64,000 nt of DNA, taken from assembly GCA_018261615.1 (NCBI GenBank), contig JAGTSE010000013.1, forward strand, positions 1 to 64,000, read 5' to 3'. Each line of letters opens with the position of its first letter. Position 1 is the first letter of the stretch. This document shows positions 41,148 through 51,043 of this stretch, piece after piece. The position numbers and the translations under genes were made by a program. This DNA is from Pseudomonadota bacterium. Its GTDB lineage: Bacteria > Pseudomonadota > Gammaproteobacteria > Enterobacterales > Enterobacteriaceae. A model generated the notes under the pieces. It saw only the letters and a list, made by a program, of their open reading frames with translations, was not told the DNA's origin and ran no database searches.

Positions 41148-42335
41148 TTACACGATGCGCTGGAAGCCTGCTACTAAATCTTCAATCAGATCATCGACAT
41201 TCTCTAAACCGATATGCAGGCGGATTAATGTTCCGCTGAAATCGACGCCGCCATCCGGGCGAATCGCAGCGAGCTGCTCTGGCTGGTTTGCCAGAATCAA
41301 GGATTCATAGCCGCCCCATGAATAGGCCATGCTGAACAGCTTGAAGTGGTCGAGATACTGCGATAGCTCTTCGTTGCTCAGTCGTTTATTCAGCACAAAC
41401 GAGAACAGACCGCTGCTACCTGTAAAATCGCGTTTCCAGTATTCATGCCCTTTACTGCCAGGCAGTGCGGGGTGGTTAACACGCGCCACTTGCGGATGCG
41501 TTGCCAGCCATTCGGCAATCTTCAGGCTGCTTTCATGATGCTGACGCAAACGGACGCCCAGCGTGCGCAGGCCCCGGCTGGTCATATAGGCGGTGTCGGC
41601 ATCAACCATTTGTCCCATCAGGTAGGCATTTTCACGCAACTGTTCCCAACAACGTGCATTGGATACCGCCGTACCGATCATGCCGTCTGAGTGGCCAATC
41701 AGGTATTTTGTGGCGGCCTGAATAGAGATATCAATATCGAATTCCAGCGCCTTAAACAGGATCCCCGCAGCCCAGGTGTTATCGATCATGATAATTGCCT
41801 CTGGCGCGACGCTTCTTACCGCCTGAACAATGGCCGGAACGTCATGGACTTCCATGGTGATTGAGCCGGGAGATTCGAGAAACACCACTTTGGTGTTGGG
41901 CTGGATCAGCTTGACGATACTGGCGCCGATCAGCGGGTCAAACCAACTGGTGGTAACGCCCAGTTTGGCGAGAATTTTGGTGCAGAAATCCTGGCTTGGC
42001 TCGTAGGCCGTGTTGGTCATCAACACATGATCGCCCTGTTCGACAAACGCCAGAATGGTATTGGCCACTGCCGCCGCTCCGCAGGGGAAGAGCGCACAGC
42101 CAGCACCGCCTTCAAGTTCGCACATCGCTTCCTGTAATGAGAAGTGCGTCAGCGTACCGCGGCGGCCGTAAAACAATTCGCCATTGGCGCGATTGCGTGT
42201 GGCATATTTTTTGGCTTCAACCGTGTCGAATACCAGTGAAGACGCGCGCTGGATAACGCTGTTCACCGAACCCTGCGTGTATTTTTTACTGCGCCCTGCG
42301 TTTACCAGAGCGGTATCTATATGCTTTGCTGTCAT
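41148..42335 (-). CDS. metC: Cystathionine beta-lyase MetC
   Basis: PLP enzyme cleaving cystathionine to homocysteine, pyruvate and ammonia in methionine synthesis. The 395-residue product is full length. The PLP lysine is K210 in [25 protein letters not shown] and [13 protein letters not shown] are also conserved. A MetJ-type site lies 19-42 bases upstream of the start. exbB is divergent, as in E. coli. Confidence 0.97.
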   Translation of the reverse strand: MTAKHIDTALVNAGRSKKYTQGSVNSVIQRASSLVFDTVEAKKYATRNRANGELFYGRRGTLTHFSLQEAMCELEGGAGCALFPCGAAAVANTILAFVEQGDHVLMTNTAYEPSQDFCTKILAKLGVTTSWFDPLIGASIVKLIQPNTKVVFLESPGSITMEVHDVPAIVQAVRSVAPEAIIMIDNTWAAGILFKALEFDIDISIQAATKYLIGHSDGMIGTAVSNARCWEQLRENAYLMGQMVDADTAYMTSRGLRTLGVRLRQHHESSLKIAEWLATHPQVARVNHPALPGSKGHEYWKRDFTGSSGLFSFVLNKRLSNEELSQYLDHFKLFSMAYSWGGYESLILANQPEQLAAIRPDGGVDFSGTLIRLHIGLENVDDLIEDLVAGFQRIV

Positions 42336-42353
42336 TGTTGCTCAACCTGTTTT

Positions 42354-42377
42354 TATACGTCTGGATGTCCAGACTAC
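42354..42377 (-). promoter_or_regulatory. MetJ operator (met boxes) of metC
   Basis: On the minus strand the sequence GGTAGTCTGGACATCCAGACGTAT contains tandem degenerate copies of the AGACGTCT met box, including an exact AGACGT. It sits just upstream of metC, as in E. coli, where MetJ represses the gene. Confidence 0.65.
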
Positions 42378-42505
42378 CATGATTGCGCGTTGATATATCG
42401 CCATGTTGGCGGCAGAGCGTTAATTTTTTCGCATTCCGTGTCTTGTGCGGCGGTTTACTGAGTTAGCGCAAAGAAACAGGCCTCTCTTTACGGTACCAAG
42501 TAAAT

Positions 42506-42524
42506 AATAATGAGAACCACTATC
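42506..42524. promoter_or_regulatory. Fur box of exbBD
   Basis: AATAATGAGAACCACTATC matches the 19-base Fur consensus at 15 positions and lies 64-82 bases before the exbB GTG. exbBD is a known Fur-repressed operon in enterobacteria. Confidence 0.7.
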
Positions 42525-42587
42525 AATTCGGTGGCGTTTTGATATTATTACGCGCAGATTTTGTGATTTGCATCTCGGAGATACACA

Positions 42588-43319
42588 GTGGGTAATAATT
42601 TGATGCAGACGGATCTATCCGTGTGGGGTATGTATCACCATGCTGACATCGTCGTAAAGATTGTGATGATCGGCCTGATTCTCGCGTCAGTCGTTACATG
42701 GGCGCTGTTCTTCAGTAAAAGCGCGGAGATGATCTCGCAGAAGCGCCGTCTTAAGCGCGAGCAGCAAAAACTGGCAGAAGCGCGTTCTTTGGATCAGGCC
42801 AGCGAAATTGCCTCTTCTTTCCACGCCAGAAGTCTGAGTCTGTCATTAATTAATGAAGCCCAGAATGAACTGGAGCTATCCGCAGGCAGTAAAGACAACG
42901 AAGGCATTAAAGAGCGTACCGGTTTCCGCCTTGAACGCCGTGTTGCGGCGACAGGTCGCCATATGGGGCGCGGTAATGGCTATCTTGCGACGATTGGCGC
43001 GATTTCACCGTTTATCGGACTGTTTGGTACGGTCTGGGGCATCATGAACAGCTTTATTGGTATTGCGCAGACGCAGACCACTAACCTTGCAGTTGTGGCG
43101 CCGGGCATCGCAGAAGCGCTGCTGGCAACGGCTATCGGCCTGGTCGCGGCAATTCCTGCGGTGGTGATTTATAACCTCTTTGCCCGCATGATTGGCAGTT
43201 ACAAAGCCACGCTTGGCGACGTTGCTGCGCAGGTTCTGCTGCTGCAAAGCCGCGATCTTGACCTGGCCGCCAGCAATGCGCAGCCGGTTCGTACCGCTTC
43301 GAAATTACGTTTAGGTTGA
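42588..43319 (+). CDS. exbB: TonB-complex proton-channel protein ExbB
   Basis: Inner-membrane pentamer that, with ExbD, uses the proton motive force to energise TonB-dependent outer-membrane transport of siderophores and cobalamin. The product is 243 residues (E. coli 244). Three membrane segments are seen near residues 16-40, 128-155 and 162-193, with the family block [27 protein letters not shown]. The start is GTG at 42588, as in E. coli, after CGGAG. exbD follows after 6 bases. Confidence 0.97.
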   Translation: MGNNLMQTDLSVWGMYHHADIVVKIVMIGLILASVVTWALFFSKSAEMISQKRRLKREQQKLAEARSLDQASEIASSFHARSLSLSLINEAQNELELSAGSKDNEGIKERTGFRLERRVAATGRHMGRGNGYLATIGAISPFIGLFGTVWGIMNSFIGIAQTQTTNLAVVAPGIAEALLATAIGLVAAIPAVVIYNLFARMIGSYKATLGDVAAQVLLLQSRDLDLAASNAQPVRTASKLRLG

Positions 43320-43325
43320 TGCTCC

Positions 43326-43751
43326 ATGGCAATGCGTCTTAATGAAAACCTGGATGATAACGGCGAAATGCATGAAATCAACGTGACGCCGTTTATCGAC
43401 GTTATGTTGGTGCTGCTGATTATCTTTATGGTGGCCGCGCCGCTTGCTACCGTTGATGTAAAAGTGAATCTTCCCGCCTCTACCAGCCAGCCACAGCCGC
43501 GCCCGGAAAAACCGATCTACCTGTCGGTGAAAGCGGATAACACCATGTTTATCGGCAACGATCCGGTAACCGACGAGACGATGGTTAACCAGCTCAATGC
43601 CGTGACGGAAGGTAAAAAGGACACTACGATCTTCTTCCGTGCGGATAAAACCGTGGATTACGAGACGATGATGAAAGTGATGGATACCCTGCATCAGGCG
43701 GGCTATCTCAAAATCGGACTGGTGGGCGAAGAGACGGTTAAAGCACACTAA
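43326..43751 (+). CDS. exbD: TonB-complex protein ExbD
   Basis: Partner of ExbB. The 141-residue product has a cytoplasmic N-terminus, one membrane helix (about residues 20-42) with the essential Asp25 in TPFIDVMLVLLIIFMV, and a periplasmic domain ending KIGLVGEETVKAH. It ends at a strong terminator. Confidence 0.97.
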   Translation: MAMRLNENLDDNGEMHEINVTPFIDVMLVLLIIFMVAAPLATVDVKVNLPASTSQPQPRPEKPIYLSVKADNTMFIGNDPVTDETMVNQLNAVTEGKKDTTIFFRADKTVDYETMMKVMDTLHQAGYLKIGLVGEETVKAH

Positions 43752-43781
43752 CTGCGGTGCTGATAAGTGATGAAAGCTGAA

Positions 43782-43805
43782 AAGCTGGCAAACGCCAGCT
43801 TTTTT
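43782..43805 (+). terminator. exbBD terminator
   Basis: AAGCTGGC and GCCAGCTT form an 8-bp stem with an AAAC loop, followed by a T-run to 43805. It lies about 30 bases after the exbD stop. Confidence 0.9.
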
Positions 43806-43841
43806 ACGTCTGAGCCATTAGCAGTATAAAAAGCGGCTCGC

Positions 43842-44306
43842 TTACTTTAATTTTGTGTCTACGGTTTTTTCTCGCTTCTCCGGCGCGGCTTTTTGGTTTT
43901 CCGGCTCAGACGCGACGGTGGAAACCGTCGTTGTATGGTATTCGCCGTCGCTGAGTTTGCGGCTCAGGCGCAGTGTCGCGGTTTCCCGCGTCAGCAGATG
44001 CTGGTAGTTAGCCTCCAGCCGCCCCATGATTTTGTCGCGCAGTTCCGGCTTTAGTTCGATGATGGCATTGATCACCGCGCCGTAAATTTCCTCTTTCACC
44101 TGTAACGGGTAGATTTCACGGCGGTTCTGCCATTTCAGGCGCACAAGCGCTGCAGGAATGGAAACCAGCTCATGGGCAATACGGGCGATGGTTTCATTTT
44201 TACTGAGTATCAGAGCCTTTTTATTGTGCTCTAAGATAAATTCATCGCTATTTTTGTCGGTTAAAGTTAAATAAACATTATTATCGACATCACTCACGTT
44301 ATTCAT
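43842..44306 (-). CDS. Unrecognised 154-residue cytoplasmic protein
   Basis: I do not recognise a family. The product begins MNNVSDVDNNVYLTLTDKNS, has a helical middle (RIAHELVSIPAALVRLKW, EEIYGAVINAIIELKPELRDKIMGRLEANY) and a charged, Pro- and Lys-rich tail (EPENQKAAPEKREKTVDTKLK is similar in composition to a flexible linker). No signal peptide or membrane segment is seen. The ATG at 44306 overlaps the upstream gene's stop by 8 bases, so the two are probably coupled. The pair lies between exbD and gpr, where E. coli has other genes, so it is accessory. Confidence 0.65.
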   Translation of the reverse strand: MNNVSDVDNNVYLTLTDKNSDEFILEHNKKALILSKNETIARIAHELVSIPAALVRLKWQNRREIYPLQVKEEIYGAVINAIIELKPELRDKIMGRLEANYQHLLTRETATLRLSRKLSDGEYHTTTVSTVASEPENQKAAPEKREKTVDTKLK

Positions 44307-44703
44307 CCCCAAGCTTATAAAATAGTGGCCCGTCCTTTTCGCGAGTAATCAGATTAAGCCAAATCACATTCCCGTTTTCATTAATTTGCTGCGTTTTTTC
44401 GGTAATTATTTGACTTAATGTTTGAGGTTCAATCTCGTCCTCTTCCTGTAAGTCATTAAGCAGACGAGCGAATGTCTCGATTTTTACCACCCGCAACAGA
44501 CGATCTTTTATATGGCGATCGTGCTCTTCAAGTAACATATTTCTTGACTGTCCACCACGGCTGGCATTAGCTAATATATCGTTGGCATGATCGACGAGGG
44601 TTGTTTTCCCCTGAGCTAAATTAGCTTCTGTTCCTTCTTCTCCAGGGCTGGTTTCAGCAGTAGAAATATGAAATTGTGCCGGGACAAGATTCTCGGGAAG
44701 CAT
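44299..44703 (-). CDS. Unrecognised 134-residue protein, first gene of a pair
   Basis: No family recognised. The first 45 residues are polar and probably disordered (TAETSPGEEGTEANLAQGKT). The rest is predicted helical and charged, with KDRLLRVVKIETFARLLNDL followed by an acidic EEDEIEPQTLSQII and ending VIWLNLITREKDGPLFYKLGDE. It is probably cytoplasmic. It is divergent from the membrane-protein gene at 44806, with about 100 bases between, and overlaps the next gene. Base composition is more AT-rich than the flanking backbone genes. Confidence 0.65.
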   Translation of the reverse strand: MLPENLVPAQFHISTAETSPGEEGTEANLAQGKTTLVDHANDILANASRGGQSRNMLLEEHDRHIKDRLLRVVKIETFARLLNDLQEEDEIEPQTLSQIITEKTQQINENGNVIWLNLITREKDGPLFYKLGDE

Positions 44704-44805
44704 TTCTAATATCCTTTAATATCAACAAGGAAGAGGGGGCGCAGGCGTGAGGCTCGTTGACAATATCACGGCGCACTTTTAAAATCAAAAAAAAGGAGCC
44801 TGCTC

Positions 44806-45312
44806 ATGAACAGTATTTTTTATTCTGTTATTGCTATATTGCTGCTGACGGGCGGCGTACTTTTATTGATGCGTGAGCACAATAAAAAAACTCCCCTTAG
44901 TGAAATTGACAATCGCCCTCCGCAGTATCAGCCATTGTCGAAAGAGGAAGGCGAAGACCATTTTTCGGTATTAATGAATGCGATTACTCCGGTATGGTAC
45001 TGGCGCGTCAACCATGAATATATTGATTTTCTTCATGCGACAATTAAACGTATGAACATGGCGGAATTAAATAGTACGCCAGGTTTATTTGAAGCACAGC
45101 GTCGCTGTAGCGATCTCAACTCAGCGGTGTATAAGTATTACGACAACATAAAAAAACGCTGTGTCAACGGTGAAAAAGTCGCGCACTCCGATCTGGATGT
45201 CCTCAATCTGCGCCAGTGTTTTCGCGAGTTCAGTATGGAAGCCTATCCGGCGCTGGTGGTGTTGGTCTGGCCTGAGAATCAGCGGCCGTGGGTGAACCCG
45301 GAGGATGTGTAA
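44806..45312 (+). CDS. Unrecognised membrane-anchored protein
   Basis: A 168-residue product with one N-terminal hydrophobic segment (FYSVIAILLLTGGVLLLM, residues 5-22) followed by HNKK, which should leave the rest anchored to the inner membrane. The domain after residue 40 is mixed alpha/beta with many aromatic residues (NAITPVWYWRVNHEYIDFLH, YPALVVLVWPENQRPW). AAAAAGGAGCC gives a strong ribosome binding site. It is divergent from the two unrecognised genes at 43842-44703 and may work with them. No family is recognised. Confidence 0.7.
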   Translation: MNSIFYSVIAILLLTGGVLLLMREHNKKTPLSEIDNRPPQYQPLSKEEGEDHFSVLMNAITPVWYWRVNHEYIDFLHATIKRMNMAELNSTPGLFEAQRRCSDLNSAVYKYYDNIKKRCVNGEKVAHSDLDVLNLRQCFREFSMEAYPALVVLVWPENQRPWVNPEDV

Positions 45313-45363
45313 CCCCGGCTGGCTGTATCACTGATTCAGAGAGGGAAAGCCTCAAGAGGGCTG

Positions 45364-45397
45364 AAAGCCGGGCAAGCAGCGCTACCCGGCTTTTTTG
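45364..45397. terminator. Terminator between the membrane-protein gene and gpr
   Basis: AAAGCCGGG and CCCGGCTTT pair around a 12-base loop, followed by six T residues (45391-45396) on the plus strand; A residues on the left could also serve gpr from the other side. Confidence 0.8.
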
Positions 45398-46438
45398 TTA
45401 CTTATCTGATGATGCCTGCCAAAGATTCAGCTCACCGTCGGCAACATACTTATCGATTTGCGCCAGTTCTTTTTCACTGAACGTCAGGTTATTCAGCGCC
45501 AGTACGTTCTCTTCGATCTGCTCCGGACGGCTTGCGCCAATCAGCGCTGAGGTAACGCGCTGATCTTTCAATAGCCAGCTCAATGCCATTTGCGCCATCG
45601 ACTGCCCGCGATGTTGCGCCATCTCGTTGAGCAACCGCAGGCTGTTGAGATTGTTCTCCGTCAGCATTTTCTCCGTTAAACCGCGCACTTTCTTGCTTTC
45701 ACGCTGCATACGGGAACCTTCCGGAATGCCACTCAGGTATTTGCCGGTCAGCAGCCCCTGCGCCAGCGGAGTAAAGGCGATACATCCCACGCCGTTATCT
45801 TCCAGCGTATCGAGCAGGCCAGTTTTGTCGACCCAACGGTTCAGCAGGTTGTACGAAGGCTGATGGATAAGCAGCGGGATCTTCCACTCGCGCAGCAACG
45901 CAGCCATCTGTTGCGTACGTTCCGTGGAGTAAGAAGAGATGCCGACATACAGCGCTTTACCGCTTTTCACCGCCTGGGCGAGCGCTGCTGCGGTCTCTTC
46001 CATCGGCGTTTTTTCATCTACACGGTGTGAATAAAAAATATCCACGTACGCAACGCCCATGCGCTTCAGGCTCTGATCGAGGCTGGCCAGCAGATACTTA
46101 CGCGATCCGCCAGAACCATACGGGCCGGGCCACATATCGTAACCAGCCTTGGTGGAGATAATGATTTCGTCGCGATAAGCCGCGAAGTCATCGCGCAACA
46201 GGCGACCAAAATTCTCTTCCGCACTGCCCGCCGGCGGCCCGTAGTTGTTGGCTAAATCAAAGTGGGTAATGCCAAGGTCAAACGCTTTACGCAGCAGAGC
46301 GCGTTGTGAATCCCGCGCCTGCCCATGACCAAAACTGTGCCACAAACCGAGGGAAAGTGCGGGCAGTTGCAGGCCGCTTTTACCGCAGTATCGATACTGC
46401 ATCTGTTTGTAGCGATTCGGATTGGCGAAACCGGGCAT
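45398..46438 (-). CDS. gpr: L-glyceraldehyde 3-phosphate reductase Gpr (YghZ)
   Basis: AKR14-family NADPH-dependent reductase that detoxifies L-glyceraldehyde 3-phosphate and methylglyoxal. The 346-residue length equals E. coli YghZ. The AKR tetrad is visible: Asp and Tyr in THFDLANNYGPP, Lys in IISTKAGYDMWPGPYGSGG and His in IFYSHRVDEKTPMEET. Cofactor-end residues are in ALIGASRPEQIEEN. It is the last backbone gene before an AT-rich accessory stretch. Confidence 0.96.
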   Translation of the reverse strand: MPGFANPNRYKQMQYRYCGKSGLQLPALSLGLWHSFGHGQARDSQRALLRKAFDLGITHFDLANNYGPPAGSAEENFGRLLRDDFAAYRDEIIISTKAGYDMWPGPYGSGGSRKYLLASLDQSLKRMGVAYVDIFYSHRVDEKTPMEETAAALAQAVKSGKALYVGISSYSTERTQQMAALLREWKIPLLIHQPSYNLLNRWVDKTGLLDTLEDNGVGCIAFTPLAQGLLTGKYLSGIPEGSRMQRESKKVRGLTEKMLTENNLNSLRLLNEMAQHRGQSMAQMALSWLLKDQRVTSALIGASRPEQIEENVLALNNLTFSEKELAQIDKYVADGELNLWQASSDK

Positions 46439-46884
46439 GATGTCTCCTCTCTTATCTGGTTTTTATATGAAAATCGAAACAGCGTTTTTATCTTACGTCC
46501 GTTTTCTGCGTATCAAAAGGGCGTCAGTTGCAACGAAAAATCGATCCCACAAAACTGATGAATGACTCTTCTTTGCCGCCATTGAGTTTCTGCAAAAGCA
46601 TCCGGATGCCACTGATCACCAGCGTTTGTTACGGCGGCGGCGGAGCTGGCCAGGTAACGCCCTCCAGGATGATTTGAAAAATATCTGTATTGAGTGGATC
46701 GTTCCCGAAAAAGAGCAGAAAATCGCCAGTAGCGGAATGTATTGTTAATAATAACTTGTTGATTTTTATTCACATAAAAATTAATCATTTCAGATTTATA
46801 TGCTATCAGGTGACGGAAAACAGATTCTGTATAGATAATGGCGAATTTTTATTATCCGTTCGCAAGTAAAACTGCACTATTAAT

Positions 46885-47154
46885 TTACGTTAGGTGTTTC
46901 CATTCTTCTGCGAAAACTCCTGGATAAACGTCCGCGAAAAATCTTTCGAGCGAAACGCCAGTGAAAGATCGGAAATAGAACGGATGCAGCGCTGAATATA
47001 AGTCTTTCTTCTCACTGCGGCTGTAACCGGGCGTATAAGAGAGTTCACAAGTTCGCTGCTGTATCGCTGCAGGCCAGTGTTTATGCAGCTTACGGCGATA
47101 TTTCCGCGCCAGTAAGTGCGAAAAAACATCGTAGTGGTCAGAGTAATAGATCAT
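46885..47154 (-). CDS. Possible 89-residue protein, low confidence
   Basis: An open frame with mixed, globular-looking composition: MIYYSDHYDVFSHLLARKYR at the start, then SEKKDLYSALHPFYFRSF. No ribosome binding site is visible before the ATG and the family is not recognised. It could be a fragment of an older gene, like the remnant beside it, or a chance frame. Confidence 0.25.
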   Translation of the reverse strand: MIYYSDHYDVFSHLLARKYRRKLHKHWPAAIQQRTCELSYTPGYSRSEKKDLYSALHPFYFRSFTGVSLERFFADVYPGVFAEEWKHLT

Positions 47155-47477
47155 CAGTTAACTATGTTTAAAATAAATTTCAATATATCTTAAACATAAT
47201 TTTTATTTGTTATAAAAAACATTATACTTTCACTAAAGCGTTCTTTGTTTGTGTTTTTTAATTCGCATTTTAACTTTTTTAAAATTATTATTTTAAGTTT
47301 TTGCAACATTTAATTTTTTCTTTTCTATATATTATCCAGGTGGTGGTTTTTTTTCACATTATTTATCATGAGTTTTTAAAACATTAACGGTTGAAATAAC
47401 TAGCAGATTAACCTTTCTTTGTTATCTGCTTAATAAACAATGAGTTATGTTTGTCTATTGTAAGTAAGTACAATGAT

Positions 47478-47496
47478 GGTAATGATAATTAATAAC
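47478..47496. promoter_or_regulatory. Fur-box-like site upstream of the chemoreceptor gene
   Basis: GGTAATGATAATTAATAAC matches the Fur consensus at 15 of 19 positions, including nine contiguous bases. It lies about 180 bases before the MCP start. Because the area is AT-rich, a chance match is possible. Confidence 0.4.
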
Positions 47497-47677
47497 CCAA
47501 CAATGAGGCAGAATAACATTCTGTACGGCCACGGAGCAGACTGACGAAAAAACATAAGGATGAAATTTTTTTATCATTTTTTTTAGATTTACTATGCAGA
47601 ATTTTCTTGTTCATGCCGATAACGAAGATAAGTCTTGCCCGCAGGCGAGAATGTACCTTCACCGCAAGGATAATATT

Positions 47678-49327
47678 ATGAGTATGCTTCGTAACTTTAC
47701 TATACGAGCAGTTATGCTGGCGATCCTCGGGATTTTCGGCGTGCTGTGGTCAGGCGTTGGCTTGTATAGCGTTTTTTCTCTGTCAAAAGTGGCCGATGGC
47801 AATGAGGTGGATCGCCAATTGGTGTCACAGATGACTCTGCTTAGTCAGGGCAATGATCAGTACTTTCGGTTTGTGACGCGTCTCAGTCGCGTAATGGAAG
47901 CCAAAGCTGCGGGTGGCTCGCCGGATATGGCACCGGTTCAACAGGCGCTGGACAACATGACCCGTTATCTGGCGGCGTTTAAAGCGATTTCTCCAGGGCC
48001 GATAGATGCTAAAATCTCTGAGCAAGTGATCAATAACTGGCAGGCGCTGCTGGAGCAGGGGATCACGCCGCAATTTCAACTGGCTCAGCAGGGAACGCCA
48101 GATGCTTATCGCCAGCAAGCAAATAATGTCACGCCGGGTTTAAGCCGCAACTTTGGCGCATCAGCCGAAAGCTTTAATAAAGCTGCGGGCGATATGCTCG
48201 ATCAGACTCGCATTGTCGTCGATAGCCGGACGAAAAGTACCCGCGTGGCAATTATTGCAGCGATGGTGATTGGCCTGTTTATCCTGCTCTTTACCGATCG
48301 CTATCTGGTCGCCATGCTGGTGCGCCCGCTGGAGCGTATCCGCGCGCATTTCATGCTGATGGCGCAGGGCGATCTCAGTCAGCCGCTGGAAGATTTTGGT
48401 CGTAACTGCGTCGGCAAAGTCGTGCCGCTGCTGCTGGCAATGCAGGATAGCCTGCGTGAAGCGGTTAGCAGTATCCGTCACGGCAGTGAAAATATCTGGC
48501 GCGGGGCGAGTGAGATCTCTTCTGGCAATAATGATCTCTCTTCCCGTACCGAAGAGCAGGCCGCTGCACTGGAGCAGACGGCAGCCAGCATGGAAGAACT
48601 GACTTCAACGGTCAAACTGAATGCTGATAATGCCAGCCAGGCCAGCCAACTGGCGGAAGTGGCTTCAGCCACTGCCAGCAAAGGCGGCGCACTGGTTAAA
48701 GACGTCATCAGCACGATGGATGGTATTTCCGGTAGCTCGAAGAAAATTGCTGAGATCACCACTGTGATTAACAGCATTGCTTTCCAGACGAACATTCTGG
48801 CGTTGAACGCTGCGGTTGAAGCGGCGCGAGCGGGTGAGCAAGGGCGTGGCTTTGCCGTCGTCGCCGGGGAAGTTCGTAATCTTGCCAGCCGTAGTGCCGG
48901 CGCGGCAAAAGAAATCGAAACGCTGATCGCCGATTCAGTCAGCCGCGTTGAGAAAGGGGCGCGACTGGTTAATGACACCGGCACCACCATGGAAAGTATC
49001 CTGCGGGCCGTGACCGAAGTAACCACCATTATGAAAGAAATTGCCTCGGCCTCTGCAGAGCAGAGTAAAGGTATCTCTCAGGTGGGCGTCGCGATTAGCC
49101 AGATGGATAGCGTCACGCAGCAGAACGCCTCGTTGGTAGAGCAGATCTCTGCGGCAGCGGAGGCACTGGAGCGCCAGACAGAAGAGCTGCAACGCTCTGT
49201 TCAGCAGTTCCGTCTTTCCAGTAACGAGCAGAATACCCCAGCAACGGCCGCGCTGGTGAAACCGGATTTGTCGCGTAAAACCACCCCTAAATCTGCCGCA
49301 TCGCCGGACGAATGGGTGGCGTTTTAA
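47678..49327 (+). CDS. Methyl-accepting chemotaxis protein
   Basis: A 549-residue chemoreceptor of the Tar/Tsr type. Membrane segments lie near residues 10-32 and 187-208 around a four-helix periplasmic sensor domain. A HAMP domain follows (about 210-262), then methylation helices and the signalling tip [20 protein letters not shown]. The C-terminus EWVAF fits the xWxxF tether for CheR and CheB. The start at 47678 follows CAAGGATAATATT; a longer frame from 47594 has no support. The ligand is unknown and it is not the orthologue of an E. coli K-12 receptor at this place. Confidence 0.93.
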   Translation: MSMLRNFTIRAVMLAILGIFGVLWSGVGLYSVFSLSKVADGNEVDRQLVSQMTLLSQGNDQYFRFVTRLSRVMEAKAAGGSPDMAPVQQALDNMTRYLAAFKAISPGPIDAKISEQVINNWQALLEQGITPQFQLAQQGTPDAYRQQANNVTPGLSRNFGASAESFNKAAGDMLDQTRIVVDSRTKSTRVAIIAAMVIGLFILLFTDRYLVAMLVRPLERIRAHFMLMAQGDLSQPLEDFGRNCVGKVVPLLLAMQDSLREAVSSIRHGSENIWRGASEISSGNNDLSSRTEEQAAALEQTAASMEELTSTVKLNADNASQASQLAEVASATASKGGALVKDVISTMDGISGSSKKIAEITTVINSIAFQTNILALNAAVEAARAGEQGRGFAVVAGEVRNLASRSAGAAKEIETLIADSVSRVEKGARLVNDTGTTMESILRAVTEVTTIMKEIASASAEQSKGISQVGVAISQMDSVTQQNASLVEQISAAAEALERQTEELQRSVQQFRLSSNEQNTPATAALVKPDLSRKTTPKSAASPDEWVAF

Positions 49328-49393
49328 TCTGCGCTATCACCCCCGCAATATATCGCTATATAATTTTTTATATATCGATTGGGGATGATAACG

Positions 49394-49681
49394 ATGGAAA
49401 ACCATTTTGGTAAAGGTTTAATGGCCGGGTTGAATGCGGCGCAGGCGGATAGCGCCAGCAATGTGGCGCATTTCTGCCCGGACTATAAGCGGGGTTTTGT
49501 CCTTGGATTTTCGCACCGCATGTTTGAAAAGACAGGCGATCGACAACTCAGCGCGTGGGAAGCAGGCATTCTCACTCGCCGCTACGGGCTGGATAAAGAG
49601 ATGGTGATGGACTTCTTTCGTGAGAGTCACTCCAGTACGGTGATCCGATTTTTTATGGCGGGATACCGCCTCGAGACATAA
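49394..49681 (+). CDS. yghW: DUF2623 protein YghW
   Basis: A 95-residue protein matching E. coli YghW (DUF2623) over its whole length, with [18 protein letters not shown] and the highly conserved [18 protein letters not shown]. It seems cytoplasmic and its function is not known. The start at 49394 follows GGGGATGATAACG and gives the E. coli length. It stands just upstream of hybO, as in E. coli, with a terminator between. Confidence 0.93.
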   Translation: MENHFGKGLMAGLNAAQADSASNVAHFCPDYKRGFVLGFSHRMFEKTGDRQLSAWEAGILTRRYGLDKEMVMDFFRESHSSTVIRFFMAGYRLET

Positions 49682-49716
49682 CAATACGCTTCGCTCAATA
49701 TGTAGTTCTCTTTTGT

Positions 49717-49753
49717 GAAGGTCACTTTTGTCGAGGGTGACTTTCATTTTTTT
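49717..49753 (+). terminator. yghW terminator
   Basis: GAAGGTCAC (49717-49725) pairs with GTGACTTTC (49737-49745), one G-T pair included, and is followed by A and seven T residues. It isolates yghW from the hyb operon. Confidence 0.85.
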
Positions 49754-49922
49754 GTTCATTTGTGCCCTAATAACCCTACACTCATTCCGTGTAATGTAAT
49801 CTCCGTCTCATTTTTGCATAATGCCCCTGATTTTTATGTGCTTAATTGTCGGAGCGATCGCAGCACTCTTCTTCCTGTTGGATGGAGAATATTCTTAGTT
49901 CGGGCTGAGGAATAAAAAATAA

Positions 49923-51041
49923 ATGGCAGGAGATAATTTACATTTAGCATCGCAGGGTGTGAGTCGTCGTGACTTTATGAAGCTGTGTGCCGCGTTGGCG
50001 GCCACGATGGGGCTGAGCGGCAAGGCGGCCGCAGAGATGGCTGAAGCCATCAGCCATCCGCAACGTCCTCCAGTTATCTGGATTGGTGCACAGGAGTGCA
50101 CTGGATGTACCGAATCGCTGCTTCGCGCTACTCATCCCACCGTTGAAAACCTTGTGCTGGAAACCATTTCGCTGGAGTACCACGAAGTGCTTTCCGCCGC
50201 GTTCGGGCATCAGGCCGAAGAGAACAAACATCATGCGCTGGAGCAGTATAAAGGCCAGTACGTGCTGGTGGTTGACGGCTCCATTCCGATGAAAGATGGC
50301 GGCATTTACTGCATGGTGGCCGGCGAGCCTATTGTTGACCATATTCGTAAGGCGGCTGAAAACGCAGCCGCCATTATCGCGATCGGTTCCTGCGCCGCCT
50401 GGGGCGGTGTGGCGGCGGCAGGGGTGAATCCCACTGGAGCGGTTAGTTTGCAGGCGGTGTTGCCAGGGAAAACTGTGATTAATATTCCTGGCTGTCCGCC
50501 GAACCCACAAAATTTCCTCGCCACCGTGGCGCATCTCATCACCTTTGGCAAACCCCCGGCGCTGGATAGCAAAAACCGACCTTCTTTTGCCTACGGGCGC
50601 TTGATTCACGAAAACTGCGAGCGCCGTCCGCACTTCGATGCCGGGCGTTTTGCGAAAGAGTTCGGCGATGCCGGGCATCGGCAGGGCTGGTGTCTTTATC
50701 ACCTCGGTTGTAAAGGCCCGGAAACCTGGGGCAACTGCTCTACGTTACAATTCTGCGATGTCGGCGGCGCATGGCCAGTTGCTATTGGCCATCCTTGTTA
50801 CGGCTGTAATGAAGAAGGCGTTGGCTTTCATAAAGGTATTTTTCAGCTTGCCCATGTCGAAAACCCGACGCCGCGCGCAGAAAAACCCGACGTACAACTG
50901 AAAGAGGGCGGCACGGTGTCGGCAACGGCCGTCGGCCTGTTGGGTGGCGTAGTCGGTCTGGTGGCGGGCGTTGGCGTGATGACGGTGCGCGAGCTGGGAC
51001 GGCAACAGAAGAAAAACGACGCTGATTCGCAGGGAGAATAG
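49923..51041 (+). CDS. hybO: Hydrogenase 2 small subunit HybO
   Basis: Small subunit of the membrane-bound, H2-oxidising [NiFe] hydrogenase 2, carrying three Fe-S clusters. The 372-residue precursor equals E. coli in length. The twin-arginine motif [17 protein letters not shown] marks Tat export. Cluster ligands are seen in [31 protein letters not shown] and [12 protein letters not shown]-terminal hydrophobic helix ([17 protein letters not shown]) anchors it in the inner membrane. It leads hybOABCDEFG, which is complete and in E. coli order. Confidence 0.97.
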   Translation: MAGDNLHLASQGVSRRDFMKLCAALAATMGLSGKAAAEMAEAISHPQRPPVIWIGAQECTGCTESLLRATHPTVENLVLETISLEYHEVLSAAFGHQAEENKHHALEQYKGQYVLVVDGSIPMKDGGIYCMVAGEPIVDHIRKAAENAAAIIAIGSCAAWGGVAAAGVNPTGAVSLQAVLPGKTVINIPGCPPNPQNFLATVAHLITFGKPPALDSKNRPSFAYGRLIHENCERRPHFDAGRFAKEFGDAGHRQGWCLYHLGCKGPETWGNCSTLQFCDVGGAWPVAIGHPCYGCNEEGVGFHKGIFQLAHVENPTPRAEKPDVQLKEGGTVSATAVGLLGGVVGLVAGVGVMTVRELGRQQKKNDADSQGE

Positions 51042-51043
51042 CC

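Larger units (their letters stand above)
46439..47677. other. AT-rich stretch with possible gene remnants
   Basis: About 1.2 kb separates gpr from the chemoreceptor gene. On the plus strand 46566-46748 is an open frame without a start codon whose translation looks protein-like (FAAIEFLQKHPDATDHQRLL near its beginning, ending ASSGMYC) and may be the end of a lost gene. From 47160 to 47590 the DNA is very rich in A and T and holds a Fur-like site and the chemoreceptor leader. No RNA gene is seen. Confidence 0.45.
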
